Source: JAXHUA01 sp034189695 (GTDB lineage: Bacteria; Chloroflexota; Dehalococcoidia; E44-bin15). Taken from it: a DNA stretch of 31,096 bases. Below are positions 18,454-25,330 of this stretch, in pieces. A program made the position numbers and the translations under genes. The stretch is from the NCBI GenBank assembly GCA_034189695.1, contig JAXHUA010000063.1, positions 1-31,096 of the forward strand. Reading direction: 5' to 3'. The stretch's first letter is position 1, and each line of letters opens with the position of its first letter. Under the pieces are notes generated by a model, which was not told where the DNA came from, ran no database searches, and worked only from the letters and a program-made list of their open reading frames with translations.

Positions 18454-19881
18454 TTACCGCACAGGCGGGCTGCGACTCGCGGCGCCCTGCTCGTGCTCCC
18501 AGGCGCGTTCGACCCCAGCGTACTCTACTCCTGCGTCCACCGCCGCCGGCACGGGCACGACCGGCGGGCGCCTTGACGCCGCAGCATGCCCCCTCAGCCC
18601 TCTTCCCGGTCTGCCAATCAGGAGTTCAAGGCTGGTCAGTCGCGGCAGGCGACGCACCTCTGTGACACGCCGGAGCATCAGAACCGCGACACAGCATCGC
18701 ATCGTTCCCGATATCAGGAACAACGTCAGCAGACCCGAGCCGCGCAAAGGCGGCAGATGAGGCGCCACCACACCACCCGCAAGCGCCCCGAGGCACATCG
18801 CGCCGCCGGTCATGGCGCCGAACAGAGCGATGAACCGCATTCGGCTCTCAGGCGCGGCTGCGTCATAGACGAAATTGGTGCTGGCCAGGTTGAAGCCAGC
18901 CCACGCGAAGCCGGAGACCACCTGCACCAGAGCCAGATAGTACGGGTGATTGCCAGCTATCCACAGCACAGGCACCAGGGGTATAAGAAGAGAAGTCAGC
19001 TTGAGGATTCTGATGTTGCCTGCCATGTCAGTCCGTTTCCCCCAGAAACCGAGGAACAAGAGGCCGGACATCGTAGCCACGGCCGTGATGGCGACATAGG
19101 TGAGGTAGCCAAATCCCAGGTCTTTCAGCATATAGGCGGCGAAGAAGGGAGACGCAACGGACACAGACAGGTTCATCAGCGACACGTAGAGAATGAACCG
19201 GCCCAGATTCGATGAGGCCATACCCCTCGCGATTTGCAGCAGGCTACGCTCGCTGCCGCAACGCCGCGCCGGAGGCTCATACATTCGGGACATGTAGTAC
19301 CACGAAACCAGTCGCAGCACGGCGGCGGCGCCGAAGACCGCCGAGAAGCCGATGAAGACATCGCGCGCCGACAGACTGAGCACTGTCCCCCCAATCAAGA
19401 AGAAGACGAGCGCCACCAGGCCGCACACTCTTCCTCTCAGCCCGAAGTATCTGCCGCGCTGTCCCATCGGCACCAGGTCGGCCATCATGCTGCCCCAGGC
19501 CGGGTTGACCATTGACGACAGGGCACCGCCCACCGTAACGAACAGGATCAGCCACCATACTTCGTTGCCTATCGAGAGGTGAGGAAGGAGCAGGACCGGG
19601 ATCCAGATAACAGCGTGCGCGAAAACCAGAGGCAGCATGAATCGCTTGCGGCTCCCAGCTCTCTCGGCTGCATGTGGAGCGAAAAGCTGAGACACAGAGG
19701 TACACAGACTCGGAACGCTGGCAAGCAGGCCGACCTGTGTAATGCTGGCACCAAGGGCAAGAGCGAACGGAGCGATGTAGTCCTGGGTAAGCCCCATCAT
19801 GCCGGAGCAGGCTGACCCTTCCAGTATGCTCAGCCTGAGGCTCTTCTTGACGTGCTGCGCCTGGGACGGACGACTCGTCAC
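18454..19881 (-). CDS. MFS family transporter
   Basis: About 475 residues with roughly twelve hydrophobic segments (for example FMLPLVFAHAVIWIPVLLLP and WWLILFVTVGGALSSMVNPAW), and the conserved cytoplasmic loop 'VPMGQRGRYFGLRGR'. The hydrophilic, low-complexity C-terminal tail of about 65 residues is unusual. The frame is open to 19986; the GTG at 19881 with AGGA 8 nt upstream is preferred because the transporter homology begins shortly after it. Substrate unknown. It sits upstream of the cysteine-cluster gene and near the kamA operon, so export or uptake of that operon's product is possible but unproven. Confidence 0.8.
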   Translation of the reverse strand: MTSRPSQAQHVKKSLRLSILEGSACSGMMGLTQDYIAPFALALGASITQVGLLASVPSLCTSVSQLFAPHAAERAGSRKRFMLPLVFAHAVIWIPVLLLPHLSIGNEVWWLILFVTVGGALSSMVNPAWGSMMADLVPMGQRGRYFGLRGRVCGLVALVFFLIGGTVLSLSARDVFIGFSAVFGAAAVLRLVSWYYMSRMYEPPARRCGSERSLLQIARGMASSNLGRFILYVSLMNLSVSVASPFFAAYMLKDLGFGYLTYVAITAVATMSGLLFLGFWGKRTDMAGNIRILKLTSLLIPLVPVLWIAGNHPYYLALVQVVSGFAWAGFNLASTNFVYDAAAPESRMRFIALFGAMTGGAMCLGALAGGVVAPHLPPLRGSGLLTLFLISGTMRCCVAVLMLRRVTEVRRLPRLTSLELLIGRPGRGLRGHAAASRRPPVVPVPAAVDAGVEYAGVERAWEHEQGAASRSPPVR

Positions 19882-20278
19882 GGATGTTTCCTGACAAAGG
19901 CTGGCTCGACTTGTCGCCACTTGAGCAGGGACACAGTCCTTCCCGCCGGACTGCGGGTGGCGGGCGCCTATCGCCGCTCCGAACACACGAAAAGGTCATT
20001 TCCTCCCGGAGACGCCTCCCGGCCCCCATCTCGTCCCAGCGCCAAGGCACCTATTCAGCCTGCTGGCGCCGTCGACGGCGTCGCTCGGCCCGGTCTAGCT
20101 GATGTCGTCCCTCTCTTTCGCTGCACTAATCGGACCTTAGCACCTCTTTCACGCTACCTTCTGTCGACGCCGACTCTCAATGGCGCCGTTTCACACTCCC
20201 TGCCGAGACGTGTGGAACGACCCAGTGTACTAACCGATAGCCCCACCATTCCCGGAGGTGTCTCGCAACGGACACCCC
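19882..20278. other. 397-bp spacer without a gene
   Basis: Lies between the small winged-helix gene and the MFS gene, both on the minus strand. No convincing ORF or RNA gene is visible. GGTGTC (20257-20262) and GACACC (20271-20276) form a 6-bp stem right after the winged-helix stop, possibly a terminator. Confidence 0.4.
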
Positions 20279-20584
20279 TCAATCCGAGGCAATCCGCGCC
20301 GTTCTTTCAACGAGGCGCCGCGTATCCTCGTCACCACTCAGGCAGTAGAGTACCTTCCTTCCATCCATCTGCCGGTCAATCAACCCCGCCTCAACGAAGC
20401 CCTCGAGCGCCCTGTCTGCATCCCGTACGCTGCAGTCCAGCGCATAGCAGATGACATCCCGCGTGAATCTGCCCGCTGGGTGCCGGCCCCAGAACGCCAG
20501 GAGTTGCATGTCCAGTGGCTTCCTGTTGTGCTTGCCCAGGAAACCACACAGTTGCTCATCGGTGATACCCTGCGCTTCTTTCAT
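20279..20584 (-). CDS. Small winged-helix transcriptional regulator, likely autoregulated
   Basis: 101 residues, a single winged-helix domain of ArsR/MarR-like type: 'FTRDVICYALDCSVRDADRALEGFVEAGLI' is the helix-turn-helix region and DRQMDGRKVLYCLS the beta wing. There is no obvious ligand or metal domain. The ATG at 20584 has AGGAG 8 nt upstream. Its own promoter (20713-20742) carries four CATG cores at exact 14-bp spacing, and the same arrangement occurs at the divergent gene 21152 and the kamA operon, so it is the best candidate in the window for the protein binding those sites. That assignment is inference. Confidence 0.82.
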   Translation of the reverse strand: MKEAQGITDEQLCGFLGKHNRKPLDMQLLAFWGRHPAGRFTRDVICYALDCSVRDADRALEGFVEAGLIDRQMDGRKVLYCLSGDEDTRRLVERTARIASD

Positions 20585-20665
20585 CCAAATGCTCCTAGCT
20601 CACCAGTGCCCTCGCATGACGCCATCGAATCGGGCAACGACACTGGCCTCGCCCTTGGGACTACT

Positions 20666-20742
20666 CATGACTGATGTAGCATGTTAGCCCAATCATGTTA
20701 TGCCTATCATGTATCGTAAAGCACATTTGGCATTCCTGTCAA
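20666..20742 (-). promoter_or_regulatory. Promoter and four-element CATG array of the 101-residue regulator
   Basis: Minus strand: TTGACA (20737-20742), 18-bp spacer containing TGCT, TACGAT (20713-20718). CATG cores begin at 20708, 20694, 20680 and 20666, each exactly 14 bp apart, running from the -10 into the leader. Most are flanked as (T/A)(A/T)(T/G)CATGT. Confidence 0.65.
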
Positions 20743-20963
20743 TACTCCGCACACAGGTATTTCGCAGCCCGGCCGGTCACTGCACGCAGACAGCACGCCC
20801 CCGCCGAGCGCGTCCGGCTCACCAGCGCTTCGGCACGTTTCACGTCTGCCCGTGGCCCCGTCGTATTCCGACCGCTCCGCCAACGTCACCCGCTTCTTGA
20901 GCACTGGCCCCAGACCAGTCAGACTGCTTCCGAACACGTGGCAGATCGGGCCTCAACGGCCTA
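20743..20963. other. Spacer between two divergent CATG-array promoters
   Basis: About 220 bp between the two -35 boxes. No supported gene or RNA is seen; open frames here lack ribosome sites and family resemblance. Confidence 0.4.
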
Positions 20964-21028
20964 TTGACATCCTGCACATACGGTGCTATCGTTATCATGA
21001 TAGTTCTATCATGTCATAGCTATCATGT
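20964..21028 (+). promoter_or_regulatory. Promoter and three-element CATG array of the 122-residue gene
   Basis: TTGACA (20964-20969), 17-bp spacer ending TGC (extended -10), TATCGT (20987-20992). TATCATG elements have CATG at 20996, 21010 and 21024, exactly 14 bp apart, starting 4 bp after the -10 and so covering the start point. The first element is a perfect palindrome, TATCATGATA (20993-21002). Confidence 0.65.
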
Positions 21029-21151
21029 TCTGCTGTTCATTACCAGTCCGTCGCGAGATTGGAGGCCGGCTCCGGGTGTCGCCGTTGAGATGCCCGCTGT
21101 GGTGCAGAAGCCAGGTAATACCCATCCAGGCGATCAAGGAGGTAGTCCGAC

Positions 21152-21520
21152 ATGCTCTTCCCATATCGCAATGGCAGAGAGGCGAAACGTATTCCCCCGC
21201 CCGTGCAGGACTACATGCGGCGCAGGTTCATGCTGAGATGGGAATACATTAACCAGCTACGGTGCCTTGAGAATGCCGGAGTCGTCAACGATACGCCGGT
21301 GACACTCCTGCGCGTTTTCAGCCCCCTCCAAGCGCGCAGGGAACACCTCGCCATAAGAGCCTACAAAGACCTTGACGGCTACCCGGAACTGCTGCTGTTC
21401 GAGGGGTACATCGACAACCAGGGGAATGCTTACCTTCGAGACAGACGGACAATGTCGTATGTAGTCCAGACCCCCACCCACCAACCGCCACAGGACCCAC
21501 ACCAGCCTCGGCGGTCATGA
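21152..21520 (+). CDS. Hypothetical protein, 122 residues, CATG-array controlled
   Basis: Not recognised. The ATG at 21152 has a near-perfect AAGGAGGTAG site 6 nt upstream, and a promoter with an operator-like array lies 125 nt further up, so it is very probably a real gene. The N-terminal half is basic and aromatic (PPPVQDYMRRRFMLRWEY), the middle has alternating hydrophobics (VTLLRVFSPLQ, HLAIRAY, PELLLFEGYID) suggesting a small alpha/beta fold, and the end is proline/histidine-rich. There is no signal peptide or membrane segment. The arrangement divergent from a small regulator suggests it is that regulator's target. Confidence 0.65.
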   Translation: MLFPYRNGREAKRIPPPVQDYMRRRFMLRWEYINQLRCLENAGVVNDTPVTLLRVFSPLQARREHLAIRAYKDLDGYPELLLFEGYIDNQGNAYLRDRRTMSYVVQTPTHQPPQDPHQPRRS

Positions 21521-21528
21521 CAACCACA

Positions 21529-21649
21529 GCGTGGGCCAGGTCGCTCCTACGTTCTGCATGCTGATGGGACGGCTGGAGCTCCGGACAGTGCTGGTGCTCA
21601 TCAGCCCGGCGTTCTGGAGAGGCAGGTAGGAAGGTGGCACCGGGGCTGG
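21529..21649 (+). pseudogene. Fragment of a trkH 3' end (decayed copy)
   Basis: These 121 bp align without gaps to 10497-10617, the last 33 codons of trkH plus 20 bp past its stop, with 114 of 121 positions identical. In frame it reads VGQVAPTFCMLMGRLELR... and ends at the same TAG. Four of the five differences in coding positions change the residue (K to Q, L to P, I to M, W to R), including a proline inside a membrane helix, which suggests it is no longer under selection. No recognisable trkH sequence precedes it. Confidence 0.85.
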
Positions 21650-21688
21650 TGCAACGTACGTCGGACTACCGGCGATGCAAACGACACG

Positions 21689-23035
21689 TCACAGGAACGT
21701 CTCAGTCCCTCGCGCCGGCACCGTCACCTCAGGTACCCCGCGAGGTGGCCGGGCGATGAGGAGAAGGGGAATGGCCACCAGCATGAGCAGCGCCAGCACA
21801 AGAAAAGGCCACCGGTACCCACCGGTGGTATCCCTGAAGAATCCAACCAGGAGCGGTGTCAGCACCCCACCCACAGTCATCATCGCCATGGACACTCCCT
21901 GTATCATGCCAAGCGCCTGCCGGCCGAAGTACTGGGCCAGAATCACTGGTCGTACCGCGATGATACCGCCATAGGAAGCCGCGAACAGGATGAAGAACGG
22001 GACCAGGTGCCACATGCTCGTCACGGACGCCAGAATGGCAAGCCCGGCCGCCTGCAACACGAAGAGCCCCGTCAGGATGTAGCGCGGCCGGTAGTAGTCC
22101 GCCAGCCACCCGAACCCGAACCTGCCAATCAGACTGGTAAGTGTCATAATCATGACCGCCGCTCCCGCCATTGCGCCAGCCAGCGCCAGGCCGTGCTCCT
22201 CCTTTGCGTCAGTCAGGTACGGGATGATGAAGATGGCCACCGCATTCAACGGAGCCATAGACATCAGGAAGGTCAACGTGAGCAACCAGAAGCTGCGCTC
22301 CTTGAGGGCCTGCCGCACCGAAAGCCCTTCGATGTCCTGGTGCTTCTGCGGCACGTCCTCCTCCGGCGGTTTCTCATCACCATCGGGGAGCATGCCGTAT
22401 TTCTCAGGGCGATGACGCAGCACACGGGCCAGCGGCAGCCCCACTGCCAACATGCCGATAGCCATCATGACCAGCACAGTGCTCCAGTCGTAGCGGACCA
22501 GCAACCACGTGACTATCGGAACCAGCAATCCACTCAGACCGGCCCCCGCCGTGTAGAAACCGAGGGCCTTCCCCCGTTTCCTGATGAACCAGTTGGAGAT
22601 GTTGGTCATCGGCAGCACACCCGCGCAGATGCTTGCCCCCAGTGCGAGCACAAGGTAGAAAAGGTAGAACGTCAGCAGTGAGTTCATCCAGCTCAGCAAC
22701 AGGAATCCCAACCCCATCAAGCACACTCCGACGACGACCGACGGCCGAGCGCCAAACCGGTCAACTAGATAGCCTGCAAGGGGCGCGATCGGGCCGGCTT
22801 CAGCGCTTCGCAGCGAGAACGCAAGCGACACCTGTGCCGTGCTCCAGCCAAAGGCCTGCTTGAGAGGATTCACGAATGCGCCAAAGCCATAGAAGTATGT
22901 GCCGGCCACGTAGAAGGTGATGGCCGCATTCGCCAGTACGACCCACCAGCCGTAGAAGATACGTTTTCTCCCCACCGGTTTTGCCCCAGCCCCTTCCAGC
23001 TGCATCGCATTCCCAGGACAATCGTCTCTCTTCAA
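21689..23035 (-). CDS. MFS transporter, monocarboxylate/oxalate-formate antiporter-like
   Basis: About 448 residues, twelve transmembrane segments. The opening RIFYGWWVVLANAAITFYVAGTYFYGFGAF and DRFGARPSVVVG loop are typical of the OFA/MCT-like branch that carries small carboxylates; a charged central loop (DGDEKPPEEDVPQKHQD) separates the two halves. The TTG at 23035 has AAGGGG 6 nt upstream; the in-frame ATG at 23005 is an equally possible start with a weaker site, and both precede the first membrane helix. Its 3' end is 40 bp from the trkH fragment. Confidence 0.85.
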   Translation of the reverse strand: MKRDDCPGNAMQLEGAGAKPVGRKRIFYGWWVVLANAAITFYVAGTYFYGFGAFVNPLKQAFGWSTAQVSLAFSLRSAEAGPIAPLAGYLVDRFGARPSVVVGVCLMGLGFLLLSWMNSLLTFYLFYLVLALGASICAGVLPMTNISNWFIRKRGKALGFYTAGAGLSGLLVPIVTWLLVRYDWSTVLVMMAIGMLAVGLPLARVLRHRPEKYGMLPDGDEKPPEEDVPQKHQDIEGLSVRQALKERSFWLLTLTFLMSMAPLNAVAIFIIPYLTDAKEEHGLALAGAMAGAAVMIMTLTSLIGRFGFGWLADYYRPRYILTGLFVLQAAGLAILASVTSMWHLVPFFILFAASYGGIIAVRPVILAQYFGRQALGMIQGVSMAMMTVGGVLTPLLVGFFRDTTGGYRWPFLVLALLMLVAIPLLLIARPPRGVPEVTVPARGTETFL

Positions 23036-23063
23036 GCGAGTCCCCTTATCTCCGGGTCACACA

Positions 23064-23094
23064 TGTCGTGTGCGGGACAAACCCGCATACGACA
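23064..23094. terminator. Strong stem-loop between the kinase-like gene and the MFS gene
   Basis: GTCGTGTGCGGG (23065-23076) and CCCGCATACGAC (23082-23093) pair around a 5-nt loop with a single G:T position, extended by one T:A pair. It sits about 20 bp after the stop of the kinase-like gene on the minus strand. No T-tract follows. Confidence 0.45.
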
Positions 23095-23114
23095 CCCACC
23101 ACCGCAGCCAACCT

Positions 23115-23711
23115 TCAAAGCATGTAGCCCGTCTGCGTTTGCAGCAGCCACATCACCAACAAAGCGAACAGGGGCATGCTCAGGTTGTCGTTCACACCCA
23201 AGCGTACACCCTGGGCCACCGTGGCGGTCACGGCGCCCGCCAGTGCGATCCACAGAGGAACGCCGGAGCCCGCATAGTGGAAGCCGATTGCGATTGCCAG
23301 GCAGGTCACGAGGCACGCGATGTCACCCTCCACTGTGCGCCCAAACAGCCTCCGCCTGCCGATGAACTTGCCAACGAATGTCGCAGCCGGGTCGCCCACC
23401 GCCAGAAACAACACCGCAAGGATCGCCAGCTCTCTGGGGAACGCCAGGAATGCGACGATTGCCGCGATCAGCACGTAGCTGGCACCCGTGGGGCGCGACA
23501 TCTCCTCCTCCCTTAGCAGCAGCCGGAAGTATGTGAAGAACCAGCCGTTGACCTTCGAAGCCCGCAGTCTGACGGCTTCGAATGCCAGGAAGAGAACGGT
23601 AAGGACTCCAAGCGCGACCAGCAACACCAGCTTTGGCAGCAGGTGCGCGGCCAGCGCTATGGCCAGGCCACCCACCGTATGGAATGCACCCCTCCACGCT
23701 ACACTCGGCAT
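23115..23711 (-). CDS. Dolichol/phytol kinase-like CTP-dependent membrane kinase
   Basis: 198 residues, mostly hydrophobic, six or seven membrane segments. The block 'VGDPAATFVGKFIGRRRLFGRTVEGDIACLVTC' matches the CTP-binding loop of the SEC59/DGK1/VTE5 polyprenol, diacylglycerol and phytol kinase family. Members phosphorylate lipid alcohols with CTP; the substrate here could be phytol, undecaprenol or diacylglycerol. The ATG at 23711 has GAGG about 10 nt upstream. It lies between the DRG-like GTPase gene and the MFS gene, all on the minus strand, with a stem-loop after it. Confidence 0.8.
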   Translation of the reverse strand: MPSVAWRGAFHTVGGLAIALAAHLLPKLVLLVALGVLTVLFLAFEAVRLRASKVNGWFFTYFRLLLREEEMSRPTGASYVLIAAIVAFLAFPRELAILAVLFLAVGDPAATFVGKFIGRRRLFGRTVEGDIACLVTCLAIAIGFHYAGSGVPLWIALAGAVTATVAQGVRLGVNDNLSMPLFALLVMWLLQTQTGYML

Positions 23712-23786
23712 ATGCAGCAGGCCTCGATGCTAAAGCACGTCCGCATGTCGGCACAGGCGAAGCGATGCACGTCCGGCGTTGCGGGT

Positions 23787-23993
23787 TCAGTTGTTCGCAA
23801 CGTAGCCCACCCCCTCGATCTCCAGCAGCAGCTCATTCGCCATTCTCACCTTTGCCCCGAGCATTGCCTCCACTCTTTGAGGCGCGACGACAGCGCAATT
23901 CCCTCTACCCTCGCCACCCATCCCTGTCTCGCAAAAGAAGTGGCACAAGCCTCCCTCTTGCCGGTCATGTTTCCGTGGGGAGCGCATGTGCAC
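23787..23993 (-). pseudogene. Possible remnant of a RidA-family C-terminus
   Basis: The frame ends in QRVEAMLGAKVRMANELLL followed by EIEGVGYV, which resembles the closing strand of RidA/YjgF proteins (ellvEIEavAyv). There is no ribosome site, no recognisable N-terminal part, and an odd upstream composition. If real it is a truncated leftover in the 298-bp gap 23712-24009; chance resemblance is quite possible. Confidence 0.25.
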
Positions 23994-24009
23994 ACACTGT
24001 ACAGCCGGC

Positions 24010-24987
24010 TCAAATGTGAAGCTCGACGATGTCTCCGTCCTGAAGCACGTAGTCCCTCTTCACCATCTGACCGTCGAACTTGCCCGATCCCCAGATTCTG
24101 GCATGTTTCAGTTCCCTCCGGAAATCCTTGTGAACAGACTCAGCCGCATCCTCCACTGTGCTTCCGGCCTCCAGCGTCACCGGCCGAGTGAGGTCCGCCT
24201 CCCCTCCAGGCACCTTGGTGTACACTCTGATGACGCCCAGCAGTTCAAACAACCTGCGCTTGAACTCCTCGAGTCTAGCCCCATCCCGGGCCGAAACACA
24301 CATGACCGGAAGCTCCTCGCCGTACCGCGATTCCAGCTCCGAGCACCGGTCCGCCGCTCCAGGAAGGTCGCTCTTGCTTCCTACAACGAGCGCCTTCTTG
24401 GGTCCCTCTCCAGAACCGGACTCGACTGTCTTCAGGGGACTCGCCCCCAATTCCGCGAGTTTCTCCAAGACGCTCTCAAGCTGGCCCGCACAGTTGTCCC
24501 CCAGATCCACCATCAGCACCAGTATGTCAGCGTTCTTCAGGACCATAGAGAGCCACGGCCGCGCCTCCGCATCCGTCACAGGTGGCAGGTCAACGAGCTG
24601 TATCTGCAAGTTCTCGAAGGGCATCATTCCCAGGATGGGCATTCGCGTAGTGAATGGATACTCGCCGACTTCGGGGGACGCCTCAGTCAACACCGCTACG
24701 AGCTGGGACTTTCCCACGTTGGGCAATCCTACCAGCGCCGCCTGCCCCGCTCCTTCTCTGCGGATGTAGTAGCCGCTGCCCCTCTTCCCGGCGCGATGTC
24801 CCTTCTCAGCCTGCGCAGTCAGCTTGGCCATCCTCGTCCTCAGCTCCGCACGCAGCCTGTCCGTGCCCTTGTGCTTGGGCATGATGGCCATCATCTCCCG
24901 CAACGCCTCAATCTTCTCCGGTATCGACTTCGCAGCTCGAAAGCGCTTCTCCGCTACGAAGTACTGCGGCGGCAGGTTGGCGGGCAT
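24010..24987 (-). CDS. DRG/Obg-like GTPase with C-terminal TGS domain
   Basis: 325 residues. An N-terminal helical, basic region (EKIEALREMMAIMPKHKGTDRLRAELR) is typical of the DRG branch best known from archaea and eukaryotes. G1 is GLPNVGKS (87-94), G2-like PFTTRMP, G3 is DLPP (133-136; the usual DxPG glycine is replaced), G4 is SKSD (204-207; the usual N is S), and G5-like CVSARDG. The last 75 residues (IRVYTKVPGGEADLTRPVTLEAG to DYVLQDGDIVELHI) are a TGS domain. DRG proteins associate with ribosomes or RNA; role here not known. The ATG at 24987 has AAGGAGGA 5 nt upstream. Confidence 0.9.
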   Translation of the reverse strand: MPANLPPQYFVAEKRFRAAKSIPEKIEALREMMAIMPKHKGTDRLRAELRTRMAKLTAQAEKGHRAGKRGSGYYIRREGAGQAALVGLPNVGKSQLVAVLTEASPEVGEYPFTTRMPILGMMPFENLQIQLVDLPPVTDAEARPWLSMVLKNADILVLMVDLGDNCAGQLESVLEKLAELGASPLKTVESGSGEGPKKALVVGSKSDLPGAADRCSELESRYGEELPVMCVSARDGARLEEFKRRLFELLGVIRVYTKVPGGEADLTRPVTLEAGSTVEDAAESVHKDFRRELKHARIWGSGKFDGQMVKRDYVLQDGDIVELHI

Positions 24988-25330
24988 TTGGGTCCTCCTT
25001 GCTCCACTGCGGCCCGGGTCACCATGGCAGTCGCCATCTGAAACACGCCAGGCCTCATGCGAGCCCTCCGTCTTCTCTCAGCGAGTTTAGCAGGTTCGAA
25101 GAACTTGCACCAGATTGCGCCACTGAGGCGCCACACCACCCAACACGATTCATGGCCTCGCCAGCACGCATAGCGGAGCGGCGCTGCCCACCTCGTGCGG
25201 TTGATGCCTCCGCCGCGTCGGGCTATGCTAGAGCCTGACGCGCCGGGTCCACTTCCCCGCGAGCCCGATCTCAATACCATGGTCAGCGACATCGTGTGAC
25301 AGGGTATTCACACAAGCCAGTGCAAACCCG
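24988..25330. other. 343-bp divergent spacer without a gene
   Basis: Lies between the DRG-like gene and the third MFS gene. No supported ORF, RNA gene or clear promoter was found; a GGTTCGAA string at 25093-25100 is not part of a tRNA. Confidence 0.4.

Noticed and set aside
20695..20967. 90-residue open frame in the regulatory spacer
   Set aside because: No ribosome site, no recognisable domain, and it crosses two promoter regions.
22007..22681. 224-residue open frame on the plus strand
   Set aside because: It is antisense to the MFS transporter; composition rich in H, Q and R is typical of antisense frames in high-GC DNA.
23986..25041. 351-residue open frame on the plus strand
   Set aside because: It is a shadow of the DRG-like GTPase gene, whose minus-strand frame has clear GTPase and TGS motifs.
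25081..25110. GGTTCGAA string suggesting a tRNA T-loop
   Set aside because: The flanking bases do not form the T-stem and no anticodon arm or acceptor stem can be folded on either strand.
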